Assembly: GCF_900119315.1 (NCBI RefSeq)
Contig: NZ_LT827010.1
Span: forward strand, 3,877,001 to 3,941,000
DNA from: Actinoplanes sp. SE50/110
GTDB lineage: Bacteria; Actinomycetota; Actinomycetes; Mycobacteriales; Micromonosporaceae
Direction of reading: 5' to 3'
Length of the DNA stretch: 64,000 nucleotides
The position numbers were made by a program, and so were the translations under genes. Position 1 is the stretch's first letter; each line of letters begins with the position of its first letter. This document shows, in pieces, positions 53,726 through 62,426 of the stretch. A model generated the notes under the pieces. The model did no database searches and was not told where the DNA came from. It saw nothing but the letters and a program-made list of their open reading frames with translations.

Positions 53726-55105
53726 TCAGCCGGGCGCGGGCTCGGCGCCGGCGGCCCGGCTGACCTCGGCCAGGCGCTGCTCCAGGAAGGCGCGCTCCGC
53801 GGCGTTCGCCGTGAGCTCCATCGCGCGCCGGTACGCCTGAGCCGCGCCGGCGGCGTCGCCGAGGCGGCGCAGCAGGTCGGCGCGGGTGGCGGGAAGGTAG
53901 GGGTAGTCGGCGAGCCGGGGCTCGGTCGAGAGCTCGTCGAGCAGCGGCAGGGCGGCGGCCGGGCCGTCCGCGAACGCCACAGCGGCGGCCCGGTTGAGCG
54001 CGACCACCGGGGTGTTCCACACCGCCAGCAGCAGGTCGTAGAGGTGCACGACGCGCGGCCAGTCGGTCTGCTCCAGGGACGGCGCCACCGCGTGCACGCC
54101 GGCGATCGCCGCCTGCAGGGTGAACCGTCCCGGTGGTCCGGACGCCAGTGCCCCGGCCGTCACCGTGAGCCCCTGCAGAATCGCGCGCTGATCCCAGCGC
54201 GTCCGGTCCTGGTCGGCGAGCAGGAGCAGCCGGCCCTGCTCGTCGGTCCGGGTGGCCCGGCGCGCGTCGGTCAGGAGCAGCAGGCCCAGCAGGCCGCGGG
54301 TCTCGGCCTGCTCGGGCAGCAGCGCGGCGAGGGTGCGCGCGAGGTGCAGGGCCCGGTCGCAGAGCTCCGCACGGACGAGCGCGTCCCCCTCGCCGGCCGT
54401 GTGGCCGGTGCTGAAGAGCAGGTGGACGGCGGTGAGCACGCTGTCCAGGCGCTCGGGCAGCTCCGCCCGGCCCGGAACGCGGTAGGGGATCCGCGCTTCG
54501 GAGATCTTCTTCTTGGCCCGGGTGATCCGGGCCGCCATCGTCGGCTCGGACACCAGGAAGGCCCGGGCGACGTCGGGCGTGGGAACGCCGCAGACCAGGC
54601 GCAGGGTGAGGGCGACGCGGGCCTCGGGGGCGAGGGTGGGGTGGCAGCAGGTGAACACCAGCCGGAGCCGGTCGTCCGGTACCGCGGCGTCGGGCGAGTT
54701 CGGGTCGGCCGGGTCGTGCGGATCGACGGTCGCCGGCTCCACGAGCAGCGGGAGCTTGCGCCGGAGGGTGACCTCGCGACGCAACCGGTCCAGCGCCTGG
54801 TTCCGCGCTGCCGTGGTCAGCCACGCGCCGGGCCGCTCCGGGACGCCGTCCCGGGTCCAGGCGCGCAGCGCGCTGACGTACGCCTCCTGCGCGCATTCCT
54901 CCGCCACGTCCAGGTCGCCCGTGACGCGCACCGTGGCGGACAGCACGAAGGCCCACTCGGATCGGTGGGCCTGCGCCAGCGCGGCAGCGACCGCGTCCGC
55001 CTGCAGGGCGGACGCGGTCGGCTCGTCGTCGGCAGCGATCAGAACGGGCTCGTCGTCGGGTCCACGACCGGGCGGACCTCGACACCGCCGCCGGGAGCCG
55101 GGCAC
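53726..55105 (-). CDS. ECF42-type RNA polymerase sigma factor
   Basis: About 459 aa. Sigma region 2 is ALAQAHRSEWAFVLSATVRV to AEECAQEAYVSALRAWTRDGVP, region 4 is RVALTLRLVCGVPTPDVARAFLVSEPTMAARI. A long C-terminal TPR-like extension (DUF6596 type: LFSTGHTAGEGDALVRAELC, ALNRAAAVAFADGP, AYRRAMELTANAAERAFLE) marks the ECF42 group, where it is needed for activity in place of an anti-sigma factor. The 5' end is unsure: GTG 55105 overlaps the YCII gene by 67 bp, and a start nearer 55048 would suit the family better. Coupled to the YCII gene, its usual partner. Confidence 0.88.
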   Translation of the reverse strand: MPGSRRRCRGPPGRGPDDEPVLIAADDEPTASALQADAVAAALAQAHRSEWAFVLSATVRVTGDLDVAEECAQEAYVSALRAWTRDGVPERPGAWLTTAARNQALDRLRREVTLRRKLPLLVEPATVDPHDPADPNSPDAAVPDDRLRLVFTCCHPTLAPEARVALTLRLVCGVPTPDVARAFLVSEPTMAARITRAKKKISEARIPYRVPGRAELPERLDSVLTAVHLLFSTGHTAGEGDALVRAELCDRALHLARTLAALLPEQAETRGLLGLLLLTDARRATRTDEQGRLLLLADQDRTRWDQRAILQGLTVTAGALASGPPGRFTLQAAIAGVHAVAPSLEQTDWPRVVHLYDLLLAVWNTPVVALNRAAAVAFADGPAAALPLLDELSTEPRLADYPYLPATRADLLRRLGDAAGAAQAYRRAMELTANAAERAFLEQRLAEVSRAAGAEPAPG

Positions 55106-55395
55106 AGCCTGGCGATCTCGACGGCGTGGTCGAGGTCGCGCGCCTCGACGACGTAGAAGCCGCCGAAGGCCTCCTTGGTCTCGACGAACGGGCCGTCCGT
55201 CACCGTGCCGGCACCCTTGATCGTGGTGGCCGTCGTCGTGGGCGCGAGCGCCTCGCCGCCCGCCATGGACCCACCGAGCTCGGCGACCTGTTTGACGAAC
55301 GTGCTGTGCGCGTCGACCACCGTGCCCCATGCCTCGGGCGACATGTTCGCGTAGAAGGCCGGGTCTTCGTAGATGAGGATGGCGTACTTGGCCAT
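55039..55395 (-). CDS. YCII/DGPF-domain protein
   Basis: 118 aa from ATG 55395 (MAKYAILIYEDPAFYANMSP). The ferredoxin-like YCII fold is indicated by LGGSMAGGEALAPTTTATTI, DGPFVETKEAFGGFYVVEA and DLDHAVEIARLCPAPGGGVEVRPV; DGPFVETKE is the DGPF signature. Genes of this family adjoin ECF42 sigma factors in many actinobacteria and are usually among their targets; biochemical role unknown. The frame opens upstream at 55461, but the family begins at the ATG. Confidence 0.88.
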   Translation of the reverse strand: MAKYAILIYEDPAFYANMSPEAWGTVVDAHSTFVKQVAELGGSMAGGEALAPTTTATTIKGAGTVTDGPFVETKEAFGGFYVVEARDLDHAVEIARLCPAPGGGVEVRPVVDPTTSPF

Positions 55396-55704
55396 GGAGC
55401 TGCTCCCTGCACCGGTTCGCGGGCCGGCCTGTCCGGCTCCGTCATCAGCGACGACGAACACTCTGCCGCCGAATCGACAGCCGGGCCGGGATCTTCTTCA
55501 AGATTTTTCCGGCGCCTGCCGCCGCCGTGCATGTCGGAGTCCGCTTCGCGTGCTGAAGGAGGTCGGCCGAGCCCGTGATCGCCCACCGCGTCCAGCTACC
55601 TGTACCTGGATACACCCCGGTCGGGGTCCCAGGTGCAATGGCACACGCGGCACGGAAACGGATCGTCGTGGGTGTTCCTGTTTCCCTGTCAAGTGAGGCG
55701 CATC

Positions 55705-56445
55705 GTGGTTCGGACCGAGGTAGTTCGTCGTTCGCGGGTATGGCCGATGGCCACCGTCTTCTTTGCCGTCGCCACGGTAGCGGCCGGGGTCTTCGGCGCC
55801 GTGCAACCTTTCACCGGCATTCCCGAAGAGGTCATCCAGCTGACCCAGTTCGGGCCGGCCGTTGCCGTCGCGGTGCTGGCCGGGGTGTGGCCGGCCCGCA
55901 CGAGAGCACTGCTCCACGGCGCCGGCTCCGGCGAAGCGCGGACAGGTCCGGTGCTGTTGAGCACCGCTGTACTGATCGTCGCCGGCGCGGTCGGGGCCCA
56001 TGGCGTGATCACCGGAGGCGTCGGTTTCACCCGGCCCGAGCATCCGTTCCTGCTCATCGCGGTCGCCCAGCTGATCGGTGCGTGCGGCGAGGAGATCGGC
56101 TGGCGCTGCCTGCTGCAACCGCTGTTGCGTACGCGGTTCGGCCCGCTCACCGCGTCCGTGCTGGTCGGCCTGCTGTGGGGTCTCTGGCACGTCCCCGTGT
56201 TCGCCGAGGGCCCCTGGTACGGAGGCCTCTTCCTGCTCGCCACGATCGCGCTGTCCGTGGTGATGGGCCTGGCGCTGGAACGGGCCCGGTCGTACCGGCT
56301 ACTGCTGGCCGCGGGCTTCCACACGTTGATCAATCTAGGCATGCTGCTGTTCATGAACGAGGAGTCCGGCGCCGTACTGCCCATCGCCCTTTTCGGAGCG
56401 TCCGCCGCGGTGGCGGCGCTCGTGGGGACGGCATCTCGCCGATGA
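55705..56445 (+). CDS. CPBP-family intramembrane metalloprotease
   Basis: 246 aa, about eight membrane helices. The CPBP (Abi/CAAX) motifs are ACGEEIGWRCLLQPLL (EExxxR), LLWGLWHVPVF with the second catalytic His, and GFHTLINLGM. Members cleave prenylated or membrane proteins or process bacteriocins. GTG 55705 is chosen because AGTGAGG ends six bases before it; the open frame begins earlier at 55633. It overlaps the histidine kinase start by ATGA and so shares an operon with the two-component pair. Confidence 0.87.
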   Translation: MVRTEVVRRSRVWPMATVFFAVATVAAGVFGAVQPFTGIPEEVIQLTQFGPAVAVAVLAGVWPARTRALLHGAGSGEARTGPVLLSTAVLIVAGAVGAHGVITGGVGFTRPEHPFLLIAVAQLIGACGEEIGWRCLLQPLLRTRFGPLTASVLVGLLWGLWHVPVFAEGPWYGGLFLLATIALSVVMGLALERARSYRLLLAAGFHTLINLGMLLFMNEESGAVLPIALFGASAAVAALVGTASRR

Positions 56446-57656
56446 TCAGGGGGCTCTGGCGATGCCAGCTCATGAGCTGGTTCACAATCGTGGGGTGGCT
56501 CACCGGGTCCCTGACGATGCTCGCGGTGCTGGCGCTGCCGGTCGGCGTCGGATTCCTGGCGGTCACGCCGGCCGCGGTGCTGCTACGCCGGGTGTCCGAC
56601 GTCGCCCGCGGCTGGGCCGGGGTGACCGACCGGCCCGGCCCGCTGCCCTCCCGCGCGGTCGCCATCCTCGGCACCGAGGCGTTCTGGCGCGACCTGACCT
56701 GGGCGATGGTCGACCCGCTGACCGGCGGCCTGCTGCTCGCCGTCCCGATCGCCTTCTTCTGGTACGGGATCTTCGGCGTCCTCGTGCAGCCGTTCCTCTG
56801 GCGTTCGCTCGGCCCCGGCAACTGGTACGCGTTCATCCCGGTCGACAGTGTTGCGACCATGCTGGCCGCACTGATGCTCGGCGCCGGCTTCGTCGCGATC
56901 GCCCTGACCAGCGCGACGGTCGTCCTGGACCGGCACGCCCGCTGGACCCGACGGATGCTCGCCGAACCGCGCAACGCCGCCCTCGCGCGGCGGATCGCGC
57001 AGCTGGCCGACACGCGCGCCGAGGCCCTGGACGCGCAGGCCACCGAGCTGCACCGCATCGAACGTGATCTGCACGACGGTGCTCAGGCCCGGATCGTAGC
57101 CATGGGCATGACCCTCGATCAGGTCGCCCGGCTGCTCGACACCGACCTGCCGCAAGCGCGCCGGCTGCTGGTCGAGGCTCGCACGACCTCCGACCGGGCG
57201 CTGACCGAACTGCGCGATCTGGTCCGCGGCATCAACCCGCCGGTCCTCGCCGACCGGGGACTCGGTGACGCCGTCCGTGCCCTCGCGCTCGACAGCTTCC
57301 TCGACGTCGAGGTCGCCGCCGAGCTCCCGGGTCGGCTGCCGGCACCGGTCGAGTCGGCCGCCTACTTCGCCGTCGCCGAACTACTCGCCAACGCCGGCAA
57401 ACACGCCCGAGCCCGTACCGTCCGGATCAGCATCACCCACGACGGCGACGCGCTGCACCTCACGGTGACCGACGACGGCGCGGGCGGCGCCGATCCGGCG
57501 AACGGCACCGGGCTGCGCGGCGTGCGGCGCCGGCTCGATAGGTTCGACGGCACCCTCGCCATCGCCAGCCCGCCGGGCGGCCCCACCCAGGTGACCATGG
57601 AGATTCCGTGCGCGTCGTCCTCGCCGAAGACCTCTTCCTCCTCCGTGACGGACTGA
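56442..57656 (+). CDS. NarL-type sensor histidine kinase (HisKA_3)
   Basis: 404 aa. The N-terminus has four membrane segments with the actinobacterial 'sensor' pattern (DLTWAMVDPLTGGLLLAVPI). HisKA_3: LHRIERDLHDGAQARIVAMG with the acceptor His in DLHDG. The HATPase_c domain has ELLANAGKHARA, VTDDGAGGAD and GTGLRGVRRRLDRF. ATG 56442 sits in an ATGA overlap with the CPBP gene. Its C-terminus overlaps the response-regulator gene by 49 bp, and the last 15 residues (Ser/Thr-rich) are dictated by that overlap. It should phosphorylate the regulator at 57608. Confidence 0.92.
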   Translation: MIRGLWRCQLMSWFTIVGWLTGSLTMLAVLALPVGVGFLAVTPAAVLLRRVSDVARGWAGVTDRPGPLPSRAVAILGTEAFWRDLTWAMVDPLTGGLLLAVPIAFFWYGIFGVLVQPFLWRSLGPGNWYAFIPVDSVATMLAALMLGAGFVAIALTSATVVLDRHARWTRRMLAEPRNAALARRIAQLADTRAEALDAQATELHRIERDLHDGAQARIVAMGMTLDQVARLLDTDLPQARRLLVEARTTSDRALTELRDLVRGINPPVLADRGLGDAVRALALDSFLDVEVAAELPGRLPAPVESAAYFAVAELLANAGKHARARTVRISITHDGDALHLTVTDDGAGGADPANGTGLRGVRRRLDRFDGTLAIASPPGGPTQVTMEIPCASSSPKTSSSSVTD

Positions 57657-58252
57657 GCCGTACGCTCAGGGAGCACGGTTTCGAGGTGGTCGCCGCGGTC
57701 GACAACGCCCCTTCGCTGCGGCACGCGCTGCTGACCGAGAAACCCGACGTCGCCATCGTTGACGTACGCCTGCCGCCGTCCTTCACCGACGAAGGCCTGC
57801 GGGTCGCTCTCGAGGCCCGCCGCGAGCTGCCGGGTCTGCCGGTGCTCGTGCTGTCCCAGTACGTCGAGCAGCTGTACGCCCACGAACTGCTGGCCGACGG
57901 CGCCGGTGGCATCGGCTACCTGCTCAAGGACCGCGTCACCAACGCCGAGCAGTTCCTCGACGCGGTCCGCCGGGTCGCCGCCGGCGGCACCGTGCTCGAC
58001 CAGCACGTGGTGGTCAAGCTCCTGGCTCGCGGCGAGGCACGCGGCCGGATCGGCAGCCTCACTCCGCGCGAGCGCGACGTCCTCGAACTGATGGCCGAGG
58101 GCCGCTCCAACGCCGCGATCGCCGCCGGTCTGCACATCACCGAGAGCGCCGTCGCGAAGCACACCGCAAGCATCTTCGCCCGCCTCGATCTCGTACCCTC
58201 CGACGACGTCAACCGGCGGGTACTGGCGGTCCTGGCCTACCTGAAGCGCTGA
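57608..58252 (+). CDS. NarL/FixJ-family response regulator
   Basis: 214 aa from GTG 57608. Receiver domain: VVLAEDLFLLRDGL acidic pair, VAIVDVRLPP with the phosphorylatable Asp near residue 52, VLVLSQY and YLLKDR. The C-terminal LuxR-type helix-turn-helix is SLTPRERDVLELMAEGRSNA, AIAAGLHITESAVAKHTASIF. It pairs with the overlapping kinase. Its target may be the operon itself, including the CPBP protease; no binding site was identified. Confidence 0.93.
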   Translation: MRVVLAEDLFLLRDGLSRTLREHGFEVVAAVDNAPSLRHALLTEKPDVAIVDVRLPPSFTDEGLRVALEARRELPGLPVLVLSQYVEQLYAHELLADGAGGIGYLLKDRVTNAEQFLDAVRRVAAGGTVLDQHVVVKLLARGEARGRIGSLTPRERDVLELMAEGRSNAAIAAGLHITESAVAKHTASIFARLDLVPSDDVNRRVLAVLAYLKR

Positions 58253-58560
58253 GCGCCGATACCGGCCGAGACCGGCTCGGGACGTGCGGTCGCGGTCAGC
58301 TGCGGCCTGCCGGCCCGCCACGAGCCGACCGCCGCCTCGTTGTCCCAGACCAGCGCTTTCGGGACCGCACCCAGGCCGGTCAGCAGCCACCAATGCCCGG
58401 CAAGCAGGTCGGGGGCCTGCCGGGTCGGGATCATCATCGCTGTCAGCCAGCGCGAATAGCCGATGACCGTCACCAGCACTGGTGGCCTGCCGACCTGCCC
58501 GAACCCCAACGGCACGTCGACCGGCGGAAACCAAAGGTCACACTGCGCGAGCTCACCCGG
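58237..58560 (-). pseudogene. IS21-family IstA transposase fragment
   Basis: About 105 codons on the minus strand: YLPGELAQCDLWFPPVDVPL, LVTVIGYSRWLTAMMIPTRQ, APDLLAGHWWLLTGLGAVPK, ALVWDNEAAVGSW. These are successive parts of the IstA catalytic domain (first Asp in QCDLW, second in WDNE). The helix-turn-helix start and the last third are missing, and the end GSWRAGRPQLTATARPEPVS is unrelated. It overlaps the response-regulator end by 16 bp. No IstB is present. Confidence 0.75.
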
Positions 58561-58590
58561 CAGATACTCGGTGCGAAGAGGGGAGACAGC

Positions 58591-58788
58591 ATGCAAATCG
58601 CGCGCGATGAGGAGTTCTTCCACCTCAAGCTGACCCGGCACGATTTAAACACCCTAATCTCGGCCCTGGGATGGGCCGACAGACTGATACCGTCTGATGA
58701 CGTGTTCCGTGAATACGTGGGCCGATCTAGGGAGTCATTCAACCTGCTACTGGCTGAGCTGGTTGATGCTGGTAGGAGCAACTCGTAG
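58591..58788 (+). CDS. Small hypothetical protein (65 aa)
   Basis: ATG 58591 has a good GAGGGGAG at 58578-58585. The product reads ARDEEFFHLKLTRHDLNTLI then SALGWADRLIPSDDVFREYV, an acidic helical protein of normal composition, ending GRSNS. No family recognised. Codon use is less GC-biased than in neighbours, which may indicate a recently arrived gene. It lies just before the strong hairpin at 58846. Confidence 0.6.
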   Translation: MQIARDEEFFHLKLTRHDLNTLISALGWADRLIPSDDVFREYVGRSRESFNLLLAELVDAGRSNS

Positions 58789-58845
58789 AACGGCTGGAGA
58801 TAACGCCGGCACCCGCCTGATGCGCCGCAGGAAGAAATGATGAAC

Positions 58846-58886
58846 CAGAGGGCCCGTTCGAGTTTCCCACTCGAACGGGCCCTCTG
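58846..58886. terminator. Strong 18-bp perfect hairpin
   Basis: 58846-58863 pairs perfectly with 58869-58886, leaving a TTCCC loop. No T-run follows on either strand, as is common for terminators in high-GC actinobacteria. It closes the unit of the small gene at 58591. The remaining stretch to 59169 shows no gene. Confidence 0.7.
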
Positions 58887-59169
58887 CATTGGGCGTGCTG
58901 ACGAGGCCGCCATGGCCTGCGGCGAACGCTCGCGGCGATCGGTCTGGCGCTCGCGGGCCGGGCAGCGCACGGCTCGCCGCGGTGCTGGGGATGATCACCA
59001 GTCGCAGCAGTTTGCTGCGACTGGTACGGGCGCTGCCAGACCCGCCCGAGCATCTAGAGATCCTTGGCCGCCGAGTTCTGCACAGTTGTGTCAAGTTTTC
59101 CGCTCGGCGTAGCGTGGGGACGCCCGGCAGACGGTGCATCCGTCACTACGCTCCACGCCGAAACAGGGA

Positions 59170-59631
59170 ATGGGCGGTGGGATCGTGCCCCTGTCATCTT
59201 CACCAAGTGAGCTGCCTATCGGTGAGCGCCTCACCGGCATCCGGCGATCCTATTATGTGTACGGCGCGGACCTCTATGCCCCGAATGGGCCCTTGGAGGT
59301 GTCTTTCGAGAAGTCCGGAAGCTACCTGATACAGGCGGGCTCCAGCGGGGAGGCGCTCACCATCACTCAAGGCCCTTGGACTGAATACTTCGAGGAGCCA
59401 CTTTCCGTTGAGAATGAAAAATTCGTTCGAGAATCAGGCAAATGGGAGATTTTCGATATGGGTTCCTCGGCGTGGAGCTATCGTCAATACCTCGGGCGGA
59501 AGCTGGATCGGTGGGAGTCGGGCGGGTCACCGTCAATGGCGCAGTCATTGACCTTGATATTCGGGACCTACTCTATAGTCGTACAATCGGGGGGCGACGA
59601 AACTAGGGTGACATTCCATCGTTCAGCCTAG
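59170..59631 (+). CDS. Hypothetical protein, beta-rich
   Basis: 153 aa from ATG 59170; GTG 59185 and an upstream GTG/ATG at 59134 are in frame. It reads like a real beta-sheet protein (LTGIRRSYYVYGADLYAPNG, LEVSFEKSGSYLIQAGSSGE, ALTITQGPWTEYFEEPL, LTLIFGTYSIVVQSGGDETR). No family recognised. GC is lower than in neighbouring genes and several AT-rich codons (GAA AAT, TCT ATA) appear, suggesting acquisition. It precedes the MFS gene by about 120 bp. Confidence 0.6.
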   Translation: MGGGIVPLSSSPSELPIGERLTGIRRSYYVYGADLYAPNGPLEVSFEKSGSYLIQAGSSGEALTITQGPWTEYFEEPLSVENEKFVRESGKWEIFDMGSSAWSYRQYLGRKLDRWESGGSPSMAQSLTLIFGTYSIVVQSGGDETRVTFHRSA

Positions 59632-59749
59632 ATGATGTCTGGACCACGTTTTTGTGTATCCTGCGGATTGCCGAGCCCTTCAGGGCCCGGCAGAGAGGCC
59701 GAACTTGTGCCCCTCGCAGGAGTATGAGATTTCAGTATCCGTAGCCACG

Positions 59750-61030
59750 GTGGCCAGGGCGCGCCGATGGATGACGCTCGGGCTGGCCACGTCGATCATC
59801 GGGTCACGGGTCGTCGATGGTGGCTCGAGCGGAGCGGTGGCGGAGAGCGTCCTGCCGTTGGCATGGCTGGCCGTCCTCGCGACCGGGAGCGCCGGCATCA
59901 GTTTCGCTGCCCCGCTGATCGCCAGATTGACCGCGCCTCACAGCCCGGCCAGAACCCTGGTCGCATCTGATCTGGCTGAAGCCGTGGTATCCGTCATCGC
60001 CCTCATCCTGCTCGTGGTGTCTCCCGGCGGAAGATCGACCTTGTTGGGTGGGTATCTGCTGGTCGTGGCCGTCTTTCCGGCCATTATGGATGTCGTAGAG
60101 GAGTTGTACGGTCAGCAGATAGCGCAACTGGATGAGAAAGAGGCGCTTGCCTTCAACACGAACATCTACTCGGTGCTGGGTTTCGTAGGGCTGGCGGTCG
60201 GAATGCCACTGGGCAGTTGGCTGACCGGTCGATCGATCGTATGGCTGGTGGCGGCGAATGCGCTCTTCTCCTTCATCGGTTTTTCCTTCCGGCTCGTCAG
60301 CTCCCGTACGTTGATGGTCGGAGCGATCTACGACCAGGACGTAAGTGAGTGCAGCGCGGTCGGCGGACGAATGAAGCTGCGAGAATTTCTCTCCGATCTG
60401 CTGCGGACCGGTCCGACGTCACCGGCGATGGAGTTCGTGCTCAAGGTCGGGGCCACCATGGCGGGTGTCTTCGTCTACCTGTGGGTGGCCTCGTTCACGC
60501 CGTGGCCGGCGGGCACCGCGCTCGCTGCGGTCCTGCTTGCCTTCGGTGTGGGCGCGACCATCGGACCGTATGTCGCTCCGGTCCTCCGCCGCACTCTCGC
60601 GCCGAGGACCGCGTTGCTGGTCACCTACTCCTTCGCCGCTGTGGTCTCGTCTGCCATGGCCGTTTTCGCGGGTGTGGTCGAGAGACACCGCCTCTGGGTG
60701 ATCGGCTTGGCGTTCGTCCTGGCGCTCGGCGTCGTATCCCGCGCGCGTGCGGTGTTGACGGTGACGCTGCGTCAGTAGGCCTTCAAAGGCAAGAGGTTCG
60801 TACGGATCATGAGTTGGTCGTTCAGCTTCGTCGCGGCGGCCTCGATCCTCGGCAACTGGCTGGGGGTGTTCCTCGATCTACCCGCCCGGCCGAGGCTCGC
60901 TCTGACCGCGTACGCGGTGTCGTTCCTGATCGCGATCGTCGTCGTGCTTCGCGCGCTTCCCAGTGAGTCGCCGGCCGGGCATCGGTCGACAGTGCCGGCG
61001 TCCGGTCATGACCTTCGTCGAAGATCGTGA
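59750..61030 (+). pseudogene. MFS transporter with an in-frame TAG stop
   Basis: A 12-helix major-facilitator-like protein. The part before the stop (to 60778) has about ten membrane segments and the MFS marks ISFAAPLIARLTAP and VVEELYGQQIAQLDEKEALA. A TAG at 60776-60778 follows LTVTLRQ, yet the same frame continues without break for 84 codons with AFKGKRFVRIMSWSFSFVAA, ASILGNWLGVFLDL and SFLIAIVVVLRALP, the expected last helices. A single C-to-T change of CAG would explain it. A truncated or read-through product cannot be excluded. The start GTG 59750 is the first fitting the family; earlier starts exist. Confidence 0.75.
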
Positions 61031-61049
61031 AGCGGTTCGGGTATGACTT

Positions 61050-61661
61050 TCAGCTGCCGGCTCGTGCGCAGATCTGGCGGATGCCGCGGTGGAACATCTC
61101 GTCGGAGCTTCCCGGGGGCGCGGCGAACAGCAGCGGGAACCGGGCCGTCAGCGCAGCATGGTCGACGTCCCCGGGCGGCGCGGTCTCCGGCTCCGCCTGC
61201 TCCTGCAGCACGAAGCCGGTGACGTAGCTCAGCACCACGTCGGCCAGCACCGTGCGGTCGGCCTCGGGCACCCCGCCGTCGCGCAGGGTGGCCAGCAGCC
61301 GCTCCATCAGCGCGAGGGCCTGGGCGCTGAGCATGGCCGGGCTGCCTGCCAGCAGCAACGGCCCACCGGCGTGCGCACGCAGCGTCTGGCGCAACGCGCC
61401 CGCCTGTGCCTCGACGCGGTCGGCCCAGCCCGCCGACTCCGGCAGCTCGGCCAACGCCTTCTCCCCGGCCTCGAAGGCCCGGCTGGCGAGCCGGTCGGCG
61501 AGCAGGACGAGCAGCGCCTCCTTGTTGCGCACGTGGTAGTAGAGCGACCCGGCGTGCACGTCGAGCCGCTCCGCGACCTGCCGCATCGACAGCCCGGCGT
61601 ATCCGTGCTCGGCGAACGTGAGCATGCCGGCCTCGACGATGCGCTCCCTGGTCAGCTTCAC
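61050..61661 (-). CDS. TetR-family repressor (TetR_C type)
   Basis: 203 aa. Helix-turn-helix: LTRERIVEAGMLTFAEHGYA then LSMRQVAERLDVHAGSLYYHV, where HAGSLYYHVRNKEALL is close to the class of TetR itself. The C-terminal ligand domain holds VLSYVTGFVLQEQAE and FHRGIRQICARAG. It is divergent from the rhomboid-like gene, with two similar operator sites in the 81-bp gap, so it most likely represses both itself and that gene. Confidence 0.9.
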   Translation of the reverse strand: MKLTRERIVEAGMLTFAEHGYAGLSMRQVAERLDVHAGSLYYHVRNKEALLVLLADRLASRAFEAGEKALAELPESAGWADRVEAQAGALRQTLRAHAGGPLLLAGSPAMLSAQALALMERLLATLRDGGVPEADRTVLADVVLSYVTGFVLQEQAEPETAPPGDVDHAALTARFPLLFAAPPGSSDEMFHRGIRQICARAGS

Positions 61662-61678
61662 GGGTCGAGCATACCCAC

Positions 61679-61697
61679 TTTCAAACGGTGTTTGAAA
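61679..61697. promoter_or_regulatory. Operator 1 (TetR dyad)
   Basis: TTTCAAAC-GGT-GTTTGAAA, a perfect 8-bp dyad with a 3-base centre, 18 bases before the TetR start codon. It fits a site for the divergent TetR protein. Confidence 0.75.
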
Positions 61698-61710
61698 CTG
61701 CTACGGTCGA

Positions 61711-61726
61711 TTCAAACACCGTTCAA
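61711..61726. promoter_or_regulatory. Operator 2 (related site)
   Basis: TTCAAAC-ACC-GTTCAA; read on the minus strand it gives GAACGGTGTTTGAA, matching operator 1 except for missing one T of one arm. It lies 17 bases before the rhomboid-like start codon at 61743. Confidence 0.68.
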
Positions 61727-61742
61727 AACCAGGGGGATGACG

Positions 61743-62426
61743 ATGGACGTGGTGCTCTACAACATGGTCACGGCGGCCGTGCTGATCCTGGCGTTCAAGG
61801 CCGCCCAGCGACTCGCCCCGCGGCGGCGCTTCCCGGTGGTCGCCGTCGCCCTCACCGCGCTGATCATCGGCGGCCTGATCCTGCAGGCCACCTGGCCCGG
61901 CGCCATGGCCGCGCTGGACAGCGACCCGTCCCGCAGCGGCTGGTGGCGGCCGCTGACCTCGGTGCTCATGCAGAACGGCGGCTTCACCGGCGATCTGTGG
62001 AACGTCCTGACGATCGCCGGTATCGCCGCCTACGCCGAGTGGTACTGGGGGCGGCTCGCCGCGGCCGGACTGTTCCTGGCCGCCGCCCTGATCCCGCACT
62101 GGCTGGACGTGTTCGTCGGCGACGCGCAGGTCAGCAACGAGCCGCGCAACTGGGCGGGCAGCTCCGGCGTGACCTACCTGGTCGCGGCCACCCTGGCCGG
62201 CGCGCTCGCGATCCGGGCGCTGCGCACCCGGCGGGTCAAGGACGGCCTGCTCGCGGTCGCCGCGCCGCTCGTCGGGCTGGCGACCTGGTTCGTGCAGGAC
62301 AACGCGCACGGCCTGATGATCGTCGAGGGCTTCGTCGCCGGCGCCGTGCTCGCCGCCCTGTTCACCGAGCGCCGCGTCGACCCCGAGCCCGCCACTCTGG
62401 CGACGGATCAGCGCCGCACCGTGTAG
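61743..62426 (+). CDS. Rhomboid-like membrane protein
   Basis: 227 aa, six to seven membrane helices. WWRPLTSVLMQNGGFTGDLWNVLTIA resembles the rhomboid L1/TM2 region; GSSG in NWAGSSGVTYLVAATLAG matches the GxSG active-site serine; the later DNAHGLMIVEGFVAGAVLAA carries a His followed by small-residue spacing as in the catalytic-His helix. An intramembrane serine protease is therefore plausible, though the N-box (HxxxN) is not clear. ATG 61743 has AGGGGG six bases upstream. Controlled by the divergent TetR, which is unusual for a rhomboid. Confidence 0.72.
   Translation: MDVVLYNMVTAAVLILAFKAAQRLAPRRRFPVVAVALTALIIGGLILQATWPGAMAALDSDPSRSGWWRPLTSVLMQNGGFTGDLWNVLTIAGIAAYAEWYWGRLAAAGLFLAAALIPHWLDVFVGDAQVSNEPRNWAGSSGVTYLVAATLAGALAIRALRTRRVKDGLLAVAAPLVGLATWFVQDNAHGLMIVEGFVAGAVLAALFTERRVDPEPATLATDQRRTV

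Noticed and set aside
55575..56441. Long N-terminal extension of the NarL-type kinase frame
   Set aside because: It runs out of frame through the CPBP protease gene; the kinase begins at the ATGA overlap at 56442.
61089..61742. Upstream extension of the rhomboid-like frame
   Set aside because: It is antisense to the TetR gene; the operators and ribosome site place the real start at 61743.
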